From NCBI RefSeq assembly GCF_000003815.2, contig NC_049987.1:17463959-17527958 (forward strand): 64,000 bases of DNA. The letters run 5' to 3'. A model generated the notes under the pieces. The model was not told the DNA's origin, ran no database searches, and was given only the letters and a program-made list of their open reading frames with translations. This stretch comes from Branchiostoma floridae. Lineage: Eukaryota; Chordata; Leptocardii; Amphioxiformes; Branchiostomatidae. This document shows positions 33,528 through 46,605 of the stretch, one piece after another (the stretch's first letter is position 1; every line of letters starts with the position of its first letter). The translations under genes were made by a program, and so were the position numbers.

Positions 33528-36500
33528 TTACTTGTACTTTTTGCTGACGTACCCTCTGTACACTTCAAAGTCCTCCCTGGTGATGGGTTTGGTATGACCC
33601 GTCTTCCCCAGTTCTAAGTACTCCTCGTAAACTTTCTTGGACCGTTTGTCCACAGTGGGAGGGATGACTTCTCTGGAGCTGTCAATCTTGAATGCACTGG
33701 TGGGATAACTGGAAGACAAAACAATTTTAAAGGATACTACTGTAACAGTAACTACTACTACTACTACTACTGTTCAGATTAGTTATTTTTGTGGGGACTA
33801 CTTTCACTGCTGTCGTCTCCAATGCTTTTAGGTACCTTTTTTGCTTCGTTGCTTATTGCATATCAAATGTAATTGTGGTGAGTCCTTTTATACTCTATAG
33901 CTACCTTTATGTCCTATCTGAGCCATCATATTGTTCCATACAGGCTTTCCGGATGGGTGATAACTTGGGTTATCACACGAGGTTGAGTTATCACACAAGG
34001 TTCTACTGTTATCAGACAAGTTTCCTTAGAGTTATTTAAACGCACTTAGCATGCATGTCGAAAATCTGAATACCGGATTTGAATGTTGGGACTGTGTTCT
34101 TGTTACATTTTTTTTGTTCAAGGACACCGAATTTGCTCAACTCTTGGCACATTTGCATTGAAATGCGTGTTTTCTCGATCATACCTACAGTTGGGCTGGT
34201 ACCTAGGGTGATATGGAATACACTGTGTTGTATTCTCTATTACTAATGTCACAGGCTCAAATTTATTCTTGTTGTCCAAGTCAGCTTAAGTTCATAATTT
34301 CATAATTAAGATAAAAAATGGATATATAAATAGAGTTTTTAAGATGATAATAACTCAGTACTTACAACTCAGTTAATGTCTTCCTTGCCCGAGGAACTCC
34401 TTTTGGGTCAGTGAACTGCTTGGACGCATTCAGTCCAATCATTACGTATCTACATGGGTGACATCACAAAATAGGGATTTTGTGCTGGCGAAATTTCTTT
34501 TCTTTTAAAAAGTACATTTAATGTACACAATGACGTTGAGTAAAATGTAGATGAAATTGCAGAAAAAAGGTATTGGAGGCAGACATGTACAATGAACATT
34601 AAAGGCATACAAAGGATAAGAAGAAAATGATAAATATTCAACAAAAAACATATTGATCAAGAAGAAATTATTATCCTACATGACATGCAAGAACTGTGCA
34701 TTGAAACAGGCCTAGAATCGACTGCAGTATTACAAAAGACTATACAACAATGAGTACCATTAGAGGCATGTTCAACTTGAAGATGTGACGAAGGAAAAAG
34801 ACTCCAAAAACATAGTAATGACACCCACACCATACCTCCTGTACACAGAAAGGTCCTTCCTTTCCATGGCCTCCATATTGTTGATGGAAACACCATAGGT
34901 CTCCTTCATGGTTTGGAACAAGTCCTGCATGGTATGGGCAACAAAAAAAAGATAATATTTGTTTAAACCTAAAGTTTGTTTATTTGTAAGAAGCTAAAAT
35001 CAGCCTGCAGACTGTTTTTCATATAGTTGTTCTTCAGCTAGAAGGACATCATTCATTCTCATCCATGACTTTTCTGCTACTGACTTATTACAGAAGTATT
35101 TCTTGGAACAGACAGTTGTTAGACTTGAGGGTGCGCAGCCTCTATATATTATAATTAAGACCCCAAATAATCTGGGTGTGCGTCCTTATAAAAATTTTCT
35201 GATATAAGCACTGTACCGAATGGACTATACACACAGATTGTAAAGCCAACTCTATGGTTTTCTCCGCTGTACATAATGGCAGTAACAGGCCTTTGTGGCA
35301 GTGGCAGGCCTTAGGGGCATGTTCGGGCATGACGCAACCGCTATACACGAGTCAGAAGTAGGAGGAACCCCTTATATCCTTGGTCGGAAGTCCTCCTAGC
35401 AGACAAAAACTCCAAACAACAAACCTGCATCTGCTGGGGCCATCGCACATGTGTCATGCAGTTATTGCCCATGTTAGTGCACCAGTAGACAAGAGGGTGG
35501 AGAAGGATGTGCACATTCCTCCTTCCCCTTAAAAAGTCATGTGCAGGCCAGGCAGACGGTAAGTCTGCCTGCCATTGTCTTATGAGACAGATGGATGCGA
35601 ACAACATATGACCCTGACCTTGAAGGAGACGTGGGTGGAGCTGGAGGACAGTGGACTGATGGGCGTGGCCGAGGACGTCAGATCGTCCTCGCTGGACACA
35701 TCGCTCTCCGACGAGCTGTTGTCTTCTGGCGCCGCGGAGGTGGGAGGGGTCGCACCAATGGCCTTTCTGCCACTCCCAAACCTGGTAAAAATACATATGT
35801 ACTGTAAATCTTAAAATACTTGCAGTGGGTTTATTTTTGCACTAATTTCTTACTGTGAAATCATAACACATAACACATTTATATTGTACTATAGACTTTT
35901 TCAAACTTGGTTTTGCCTCCTACTGAAATAAAGACAAGTCATTTACAATTAGTGAAACAGCAGGAATGAATGAATGTATGAATGAAATTCAAGGAATGAA
36001 TGAATCAATGATCTGAATGTACAATGACTGCATCATTGATAAAGATCTAAAAAGCACTGTTTTATCGCAATACAAAGTTTTAAAGCTAGAGGAATTGATG
36101 GAAGATTTAAAAGAACTCACCCAAACTTCCCAGTAGTTTTCCTGACAGCAAAGGGACAAGGGTCTGACTTGGGGTCACTGGGATTTGGCATGAAGTCCCT
36201 ATCAAAATAAAACGAAATTTCCATTAAAATATTTCTGAAATACACATAAATTCCAATTACAGACTGCAGCAAGCAGTAGATTTTTTCACAATGCAGCAAG
36301 GTCTTATCAAGACCTCCCAACATACTAAATATCGAGATCATCCACTTTACACTTTACAGCACACACACACACACACACATGAAGCTCCCCAAAACATATT
36401 TAACCTTCTCGGCATAGGTAATGGGGAGGGAAATAAGTATTTTCAACCTTATGGAGGTTTTAAGAAGCATCTATGGATGAAGTGGTTTTCGGGGTTCCCA

Positions 36501-36928
36501 CTTCACCGCAAACATAAAACCACATGGAACATTTTCCAATATAGTATGTGACTACAGTCTATGGCGCTACCACGAACTTAAAACCACCGCGAACACTCCA
36601 TTTTTTTCGCTGTCGCAAAAGTAAATTTCCGCAAAGTTAAATGCCTTTAAAGTACCAGGCTAATAAGGACTTCTTATTTAGCAAAAGCACTTAATTTACG
36701 CTCAACCTGTGACATTTACCTGCTTTGTCTTCAACAATGCTTTTCAAATTCATCTTGCAGAAGAAAGAAATGTCATTGCTTACTTGATAGAATGCGGCAT
36801 GTTGCTGACAAACAGGTCCTCGAACATGGTCAGCTGGAAGGGTCGGTAGTACTCTGAGAACTCGTCCAATCGCTCATCGTCCTTACTTCCCCAGTGGACA
36901 ACCTGACCGTCTCTGTGGTCTCTGGACA
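33528..36928 (-). CDS. FIG4: FIG4 exons 17-22 (C-terminal part)
   Basis: Exon 17 is 36928-36784 ([20 protein letters not shown]). Exon 18 is 36198-36121 ([20 protein letters not shown]). Exon 19 is 35781-35619 (Ser/Thr/Asp-rich linker with [13 protein letters not shown]). Exon 20 is 34924-34836 ([20 protein letters not shown]). Exon 21 is 34449-34366 ([12 protein letters not shown]). Exon 22 is 33708-33528 ([20 protein letters not shown], ending in [15 protein letters not shown] and TAA). The overall plan matches the vertebrate C terminus; the linker is the most diverged part. Confidence 0.9.
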
Positions 36929-39900
36929 CTGGTCAAGATAGAGATAAAAAGATTTGTTCTTTCAAGGAAAGCAAAGTACTGCAAACAAGCAATTACTAGT
37001 ACAATTATACAGGTGTGTTTGCCTGTGTATGGATGGTGTTCAGCACCAGGGACAGGTGTGTTTACCAGTGTGGATGGTGTTCAACACCAAGGACAGGTGT
37101 GTTTGCCTGTGTATTGATGGTGTTCAGCACCAAGTACAGGTGTGTTTAATACACCTGTGTGTGGATGGTGTTCAATACCAAGGCCAGGTGTGTTTGCCTG
37201 TGTGTCGATGGTGTTCAGCACCAAGGCCAGGTGTGTTTGCCTGTGTATTGATGGTGTTTAGCACCAAGTACAGGTGTGTTTAATACACCTGTGTGTGGAT
37301 GGTGTTCAGCACCAGGGACAGGTGTATTTACCTGTGTATGGATGATGTTCAGCACCAAGGCCAGGTGTGTTTGCCTGTGTGCGGATGGTGTTCAGCACCA
37401 AGGCCAGGTGTGTTAGCCTGTGTGTGGATGGTGTTCAGAACAAAGGACAGGTGTTGAAAAAATTCTGCAAACTCAAAGTCATTGACAGCAGCAAATAATA
37501 TCATCCACTACGTAAACAAGAAATGCTCAATGAAAAAGAGTTAGATCATGGTGAGTATGAAGTTGTATGTTGTGGACGAATCTTTTCCATACAAATGACA
37601 CTTAAATGACACTTGATTTTCAATTCCATTACCTTCATCTTGTGGTAAGGGCAAGGCTCGAAGAACGGGAAGCTCCCACCACTGTGTGTAACTGTTGTGT
37701 GAAAAAAAAATCAAAATATTAGCGTTATTCTTTCATAAATAAAGGCACTGTGTACCTTTCCCAGCATTTCATTTAAGCCATTATGATATTTCTTTTTTCA
37801 AAGGTAAAACACTAAAACAACACCTTATTTTTTGGCGACACCTTGGGAGTGGGGTATTATTGAACTGTACCTCCTAAAAAAACAACTCTACATGCACTTC
37901 TTATTTTTGGCGACACCTCAGGAGTGCGGCATTATCAAACTGTACCTCCTAAAAAAACAACTCTACAAGTACTTATTATTTTTGGCGACACCTCAGGAGT
38001 GGGGGCATTATCAAACTGTACCTCCTAAAGAACACCTCTACATATACTTCTAATTTTTGGCGACACCTCAGGAGTGGAGCATTATTGAACTGTACCTCCT
38101 TCTGATCCTGGGGAAGTCCCCCCTGGAGTAGGTGTGGTGCAGGTAGTAGTCTGTGGGCAGGTCCCACAGGTTGGCATGCCCCTCGTGGGGCAGAAACACA
38201 CCCAGGAACAGGTTTATCGCACTCTGCTTCTCAGCATCTATAAAATGGCATAGACATAACGATCATCAATCCAGCTATCAATCAATACCCTTCCACAATA
38301 AATACAACTGTTAATTGGCCGATGGACTTGATCCAGCAATAGTGACAGTTTAAAGAGATAAAAGGTTAGACATACCTGAGAAAGTATTGCTGTAGTATCT
38401 GGAGAGAGTCTGCATGATGTCCCGTGAGTGGGAGGTCCATGGAGTCAGTTTAATGTGATAAATGACTACCTTAGCAGCACAAAGGTTAAACCTACCTGAG
38501 AAAGTATTGCTGTAGTATCTGGAGAGAGTCTGCATGATGTCCCGTGAGTGGGAGGTCCATGGAGTCAGTTTAATGTGATAAATGACTACCTTAGCAGCAC
38601 AAAGGTTAAACCTACCTGAGAAAGTATTGCTGTAGTATCTGGAGAGAGTCTGCATGATGTCCCGTGAGTGGGAGGTCCATGGAGTCAGTTCATAGTGATA
38701 AAAGACTAACTTAGCAGCATAAAGGTTAAACCTACCTGAGAAAGCATTGCTGTAGTATCTGGAGAGAGTCTGCATGATGTCTCGTGAGTGGGAGGTCCAT
38801 GGAGTCAGTTTAAACGACTACCTTATTAGTACGGAGATTAAACCTACCTGAGAAAGCATTGCTGTAGTATCTGGAGAGAGTCTGCATGATGTCCCGTGAG
38901 TGGGAGGTCCATGGAGTCAGTTTAAAAGACTACCTTAGCAGCATAAAGGTTAAACCTACCTGAGAAAGCATTGCTGTAGTATCTGGAGAGAGTCTGCATG
39001 ATGTCCCGTGAGTGGGAGGTCCATGGAGTCAGTTTGCGGTAAGACTGGATGCTGTGGACCAGTTGGGACCCCCCGTACTGCAGGGCCAGGGTGTCACCCA
39101 TGTCTTCATACAGTTCCTCAAATACTCTGTCAACAGAAGAAGTTGTTACATTTAGAACATATCAAAAATTCTTAAAAATCACAAATTATTGTAACAGTAG
39201 AAAATGTCCTTGCGTGGCATTGTGCTGTTGTAACGGTTAGGGTATTTGGCCCATAACCAGGAGGTACAGGGTCCAAATCCTGTGACATGCAACTGATGTT
39301 GTGCCCTTAGGTAAGGCAGTTAACATGACTTTCCTTACTCCACTCCACTCACTAAAAATGGGTACTAACTGATTTAGGGTTTGGGTAGGTAAAAGGCAGT
39401 GGAAGGAGAGGGATTGGCTGTGCATAACAACCCACTGCCCCTACGGCCTCAAAAAGGCAATGGGACTACCTTAAGTTTACCTTTTAAAATATGACTGTTA
39501 GGTAGCATGTCTTAAAGGGGCATTCCACTCCACACGGGAGTGTTATTTTCCGGTAGATATAAATTTTAGGAAGTGATAACTGCATAATACTTCACATTAT
39601 ACGATAAAGTACCCAGTTGCTCCACATGCCTCAAAAGCATTCAATGTTCTACTAAACTCCCCAAGTACCCTCTAATTGAATTAATCCTATGGCTGAATAC
39701 AATGCAAAACTTTTAGGTAAGGTTACAAAACTAATTTCAGGTTCGCTAAGAAATCTCGTCTTGTTCTTGTATTCTTTGCTATCTTATGAGCAATTTGCCT
39801 TCTCGGTGTGCTTAGCGTACCTCATTTATTCCGAAAATATGTACGATAAACAAAGTTTCTATGCGTATAGGGAATGCATGGGTAGGGTCTGCATGGGTTT

Positions 39901-42900
39901 AGTATGTGTCATTATTGTTTTATAAAACACACATCACGTAATTCATCCCAAGGTGAATTCCACAAAATTCGGCTGATTATGTATTCATTGACACATTATC
40001 TATTGGAAAACAATACTCCCTTCTGGAGTGGAATGCCCCTTTAAGTTATGTAAACATTATTAATAAACAACAAAAAAGACAATATCATAATTATTGATAG
40101 GAACCCTGAGAGCTATAATCGTCATACAATCATTGAAAATTTAGATTAATAAAAAGATCTTTTCGAAAAAACATTTTGCACCATGACATACAAATAAATC
40201 TTGCCAAATTTCAATGTAGAATTTCAATCTATTCAATCTGTTTCTTGAATATGGTAAGATTCAAACGTAATTTGGTAAAAGAACAGTAATTATCAGATTG
40301 TTACCTTATTGCATCCGTGTCAAATTCTAATTTCGGATCCTCCAGCACCCCTAGTGAGTACAGTTGGAACGCCAGGGCCACCTTCCCCGTCACAAACTGC
40401 GCTGTGTTGGTACGGTCCAGACAGTCCACACAGTTAGTCCTCAGTACTCCCGTCTGGCGGCGACCGGACTCCTCTGTTACACCTGAGGGGAGGGGGGGGG
40501 CGAGAAAGTCAGGCAGGTCTGATTTGTCTGCTACACCTTGAGGTGGGATGATAAAGTTAGGCAGGTCTGATTTGTTTGCAACACCTCTGTGTGAGAGAGA
40601 CAGCATACTTAGTGTATAATGATTCATGTTGAGTTTGTGTGGAATTAGATTGGTCTGTTACACCTGTGATTTGAATTCATGAAATTGGGCAACATTGATT
40701 TTATTACACACTGGCTGGTATCTTAACAAATTCTATTATACACGTATATAGTAATGTACAAAACCATGTGTATGGAATTTTTAGTATTATAGCTACATGC
40801 TGTCAAAATTCTAAAATCAAGCAGCGAAATTGAACACTTTCTGCCAATTACAGTGTTGAAAGATATTTTGTTCTTGGCAAATTACAGCGATGTTAACACT
40901 TAGTCATGCCACTTGAAAACTGATTATCAAAGAAGAACACAGGCAAACACACCTGTCCTTAGTACTGAACACCATCCACTAATAGGCAAAAAACTGTGTC
41001 CTTGGTACTGAACACCATCCATACCAGGCAAAGACACCTGTCCTTTGTGCTGAATATCATCCACAAACAGGAAAACATACCTGTCATTGGTGCTGAACAC
41101 CATCCAAATACAGGTAAACACATCTGTCCTTGGTGCTGAACACCATCCACACACAAACACACCTGTCCTTGGCGCTGAACACAACCACACACAGGTAAAC
41201 ACACCTGTCCTTGGTACTGAACACCATCCACACACAGGTAAACACATCTGTCCTTGGTGCTGAACACCATCGACACACAGGTAAACACACTTGTCCCTGG
41301 TGCTGAACACCATCGACACACAGGTAAACACACTTGTCCCTGGTGCTGAACACCATCCACACACAAACACACCTGTCCTTGGCGCTGGACACAACCACAC
41401 ACAGGTAAACACACCTGTCCTTGGTACTGAACACCATCCACACACAGGTAAACACACCTGTCCTTGGCGCTGAACACAACCACACATAGGCAAACACACC
41501 TGTCCCTGGTACTGAACACTTTTCACACACAGGAAAACACACCTGTCCTTGGTGCACACATACATTGCATATCATGTATACTATGTACCTTGCATCTCAC
41601 TATACTTTTCCTCTGGCCTGAGCTTGGTGCAGTACAGATGGGGACCACTCTTGAAGAAGCCTGTCTTCATCACCACACGGTCTGCTATCTCCCCTAGTCT
41701 CTCCATCACATTCACATTCTTACTGTGAGGGGGAAACAATAGAATCAGTCAGATAGGTGGGAGGGGGGCATAGACCAATTCTACTTTCTTTTTCACAATT
41801 TTTTTTTATCATTTGATGAAAGTTGTCATGTGGACAATAAACTCTTCATAGCACATCTTTAATTGGATATTTCATGCATAAAATGATTGAAATCGTATTT
41901 ACAATCTATGTTTAATGTAAAATTTGTCTGCTGAATCACATATACTAGCCACTTTGAAAAACAGTGCAATTTCTAGTGTAGCACTTGATATACACAATGT
42001 AGATATGCAGGAGTGCATTACATATACTGGGGGATGTACAGTACATGTATATACAATGTATTTTTTCAGTGTGGCAGATATATGTAACCTGGGGAATTAT
42101 GTTGGTAAACGTTATCAGCTACAATATTTGTACCAATTTGAAAGACATTGTGCGATTTTTTAGACAACGAAACAAACAAAAGCATCATGCAAGACAGGAA
42201 TATTTTGCCATACATCCACAAACTTAAAGCTTGAATTGGGACATTAACTTCTGTTGCACAACATCATGCAAACATTATTGAAACATGCTGCATCATAAAC
42301 ATAAAACGTACATGCTGCAAATTTTGCAACAAAATTATAAAAGTTATAAAGTGGAGTTGGGTTGGGTAGGGTTGGGTAGGGAGCAAACATTAGTTTAACC
42401 CTCTCAGCACGAGAAGCCACTATCATGGCTTTCCCATAGGACACGAGAAGCCATGATCGTGGCTTCAGGTTTGATTCCGGCGGGAAATTCAAACTGACTA
42501 CTGTGAAATGGGAAATTTGGCAGAGTCTGCCAATCAGGATGCTTGTATCTTTGACCAACCAGAAGGGATCTAGCATTTGAGCCCTGTTTCTGAGGCCTCC
42601 AGCGTGTGTTTTGGCTTCAGTTTTCTACAGGTTTATTTAGTAAATTTAGCAGAAATGGAGACAGTTTGGTGGATAATTTTGTTGGAGGCTTACAGGAGTG
42701 AAGACAGGGAAATCCTTGAGGGACAGTAAGGCAAACACCCAGCTGTTTTTGTTGAGATCAAATGAGCTGATATCACCGTGTCTAATGAGTTCTACATGCA
42801 TGCTTCCTTGTTGTTTTTCTTGGGGCAGAAGGAGGTCCAGGTCAGGTCAAATAGGTCACTGGTCCAAATTGACATTTTATATACTCTGATACCTGTTTCT

Positions 42901-45900
42901 CTACCCAAGTCATAGTAAATGGATTTATTTGACTCCCTGATATGTGGAGAACATCCAGAAAAATAATTTGCCGTTTAGCACAAGGCATATTCATTATTTT
43001 AATAGTACAACTACAGGTGTGGGGAGGGGGGCACAACTGTTTATTGGGGTAACATTTGTTTGTCAACACTGAACTTATTTGAAATCATGCTTTGATTTTT
43101 AGTTTTTGGTCATTCTAACAGCATACCAGCATTGTGTATGTATGGTTGAGTATTTCTACATAGTTTTATGATAAATGACACAAAAAACTCAGCCCCTAGC
43201 CAAATATTTTCTTTTGTGAAACTTTTTTTGGGAGTGATGCAAATGTGTTTTTGAGTGGTTTCCATGACGATTGCTGTCCTCAGATTGATGGTATGATATT
43301 TATTTTGCTTGTTTTGGAAAGGCCATTCTGTAAGCTTTCCAGCAATATATAGTTTTCCTAATCTACTCCTTACATAACAGCTGTAATAATAATACACAAA
43401 AAGTACTAATTGACACCTGTATAGACTGAAATTATATGTCGTATATGGTATACAGGAAAAAATTTTATGACGTGTTGAGAGGGTTAAGGATGCAGCGAGG
43501 GGGAGGGGGGCGATGTCAGTTGCATTCTGGGAAATTATGCCAAACAATGTGTAAACAAAAATGTTCATAAAAGGTACATGTTGCAAATTTAGACACAAAA
43601 TCACAAAAACTACAAAGTGTGGTTGAGCAAGGGGGGAGGGGGGCAATGTCAGTTGCATTCTGGGAAATGATGCCAAACAAAGGGTAGATGAAGACTGGGG
43701 TTGTCCCAATTCATGCCGCTCTTGACCTCTTGGTGAACCTGGCCATATCCCAGGCGATGTACTGGATGGCGTGCTGCGGAGGCAGGAACTGGTTCAGGTA
43801 GTTGATCGCGGAGACCAGCTCTTCCGTCAGCACGCTCTCGTGCTTTCTCTTCTCGCGTTTCTGCAAACAGAACAGGTGGTTAGTCCATTACTGGCAGGCA
43901 TGCTTGCTTACTGCAGCGCCACCTAGCTGCCAGAAGTAGCACTTCAGCCTGGAGGATGGTACCAGATAGGCAACTGAAATCGTGGCTATTACAATGTAGG
44001 AAAAATTCGGTGATTAATAATTTTATAATTTGCGAATGAATTCTAAAGTTTCGATTATGATTGACAGCTATCTAAACCGTACTTGCAATTTCATATTCAA
44101 GTTCAAAATATACACAGCAGATAAGAAGTTGTTAATGTTACAGTACTGAAAATGGTTGAATGTAGACATGTTTACAGTATTATGTGTTAACAATATTTTT
44201 TTAGCTCTTCCATGTACCTTCACTAAGTTGAGAATGATAACTGGGGCTCCGTATCTCTTCATCATGTCGTTGAAGTGTAGACCAGCAACACAGGTGTATG
44301 GATCAGCTAAGTCCACTGAAAATCATAATTATGTATTATGACATGTAATTTAATACAATACAATTATAAATCATACATTCTAGAATGATTGAACAATTCA
44401 AAAAGCTATCTTCAACAGTACATTCAATAGCAAATACAATGGCACAAGATTTCGAATGTACATAAAATTATTTCACCTGTCTATTTCAGATATAGAAAAA
44501 CTAGAGTCACAGAAAACTTTGGAAAAAAACACACACTCACACAATGTCAAATCCCCCCCCCCCCAACAAAAACAAACAATATTCACACACACCTAACACT
44601 AAGTTTTCTTGTAAGCTTGTAGTGCATTGTTGAAAAGACAAAAGTTTCAATGATCACATGACAAGTGTACGCTATGTGCTACATACTTCTGACCAGCTGC
44701 AGTTCTTTGAATATAAGATAGGTGTCCTCACTGAATAAAGGTCTTTTTTTACTTACAGCCAATGGGAGGTTTGGGCATCATGGTGGTGATGTCCTGTGAC
44801 CAGTATAGCGGCACGGAGCCCCTCATCTGCACGTACGCGGTATACCGTCCGCTGCCCAGCGACAGCACTGAGGCATCGTGGACTATCTGCTCCGTCTCCA
44901 CCTCATTGGCTACCTGACCCTGATGATTGACATGTTCAATACTTATTCAGTTACAACAGGGACTAATGAAATTAGCAGTCTAGTTCTCTTGAGAACACAG
45001 AGTCACAATACTGTAAATGCAGAAATGTTTGCGGTGGATAAATGTCCGCGAACTTAAAACCACCGTGAACATTTTTCTATTATGGTATTAGACTGCAGTT
45101 TATGGTGTTACCGTGAACTTAAAACCACCGCGAAAAGTCTTTTTTCCTGCTGCCGCAAAATTAAATCCCCGCGAACTTAAATGCATTTACAGTATATTGG
45201 GTCATTGTATACAGTCACTTGTTTTATGAAAAGGGATGACACAATCATGTCAACGATTTAGTGATTAGATACATTACTATAGATCTACATTTTTGTACAG
45301 CATACATTTGTAGCTTAGTTTACATTATGTTTAACTTTTCTTTAAATGATAAACTAAGACAGCTAAGACTAAGTGAGATTTAGTGAGAACATGACAATAG
45401 ATTTAATGGTAAGCATTTACTTTTGTGCTTAAGTGATATGGCTCTTGCCTTTAGTTAGTAGCAAGTGATATTCTAAGCCTTTGATAATAACAGCAAAACT
45501 ACAGCATGTAGTCCATGTGAGTTTCTTTGTATTTTAAACCTTGTACTAATAAACTGCCTTGGTGTAACACACCAAGTTTGGACTGTAAAATACAAGCTGC
45601 ATATCCAGACAGATTAATTTTATCCACTCACTCAGGGAAGGGCCCGTACTCTGCGTGGTAGGATTTTAAAGTGCTTGAGGTGTGACTGAATGTCTAAAAC
45701 ATGGGACTTCTGGCTTTTCGTCCCATCTGAGATCCGTCCCTAACCACAGATACCTATATATAGATTTGCTACTCATAAGTGCCTTTTCTAGTGGACAACA
45801 TGTACATCGGGGCCTGTTAGGGATTCAAACCAGAACCTTTAGATTATGAGTCAAACACCCTATCCCCCAGACAACCTTACCACCCATCGTAGAGTACAGG

Positions 45901-46574
45901 CCATGAAATACGCATCAAGTTTTACAAAACGTCCTGAGAAATTTTGCAGAACGCACTGCATAATTTTATGTTACGCGATGTAAAATTTTGCAGAATGCAT
46001 CGAAAGTTTTGCGTCAGCTCCTGCAAAATTTTGCACAATGTTGAGCGAAATTTGATGCATATTTTGCAGCCTGTACTGTACATCTCTGAAGGACTCACCT
46101 CACAGTTTGCCCCCCTCTTTAAGAACCTGGTCCCAGCAAAGAGGATGGAGCGGCGAGCGATCAGAGTGATGAAGACGGGGCGGCCATACACACACACATC
46201 TGACAATACTCATCAAGGTTCAACTTTCAAATAGTGGACGTGGGCAAGATTGAATGTGGCAGCTTACTTGGATAAGAAACAAAGCATTGTTCAATGTCTA
46301 AACAAATGAAGGAAATATCAAATACATGTACAGTACTTTTAGATAATTATCATAGTACCACAAAAATCATCAATTGAAAATACATTTAAAAAATTACAAC
46401 ATGACCAGGACAACAACAACAAAACAGAATTCTTGCTGCAGTAATAGTGTCAGCCACCAGGAGGCCCCAAATCAAACATAACCGACGGTCCGTGCATCAA
46501 GGCAAACACAACTACCCATGTCCCAAATATCAATGCAATGATTATCCATCCAGAGATTCTTAAGATATTCAAAT

Positions 46575-46605
<31 letters not shown>

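Noticed and set aside
37010-37452. Possible CRISPR-like array
   Set aside because: Repeats are contiguous without unique spacers, units vary in length, and the host is a eukaryote. It is a minisatellite.
38350-38775. Extra FIG4 coding exons
   Set aside because: The tandem copies of exon 14 have donors but no acceptors. Read-through from the real exon meets a stop in the first unit.
39226-39300. tRNA gene
   Set aside because: A B-box-like sequence is present but a cloverleaf does not close, and the same head plus body recurs at 52984. It is a SINE.
40927-41575. Several Cys-rich open frames of 163-212 residues
   Set aside because: All are translations of the 43-bp minisatellite array in different frames, inside a FIG4 intron.
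43110-43709. 199-residue minus-strand frame
   Set aside because: Crosses the piggyBac-like MITE border and tandem repeats in a FIG4 intron. Repeated internal peptides come from the repeats.
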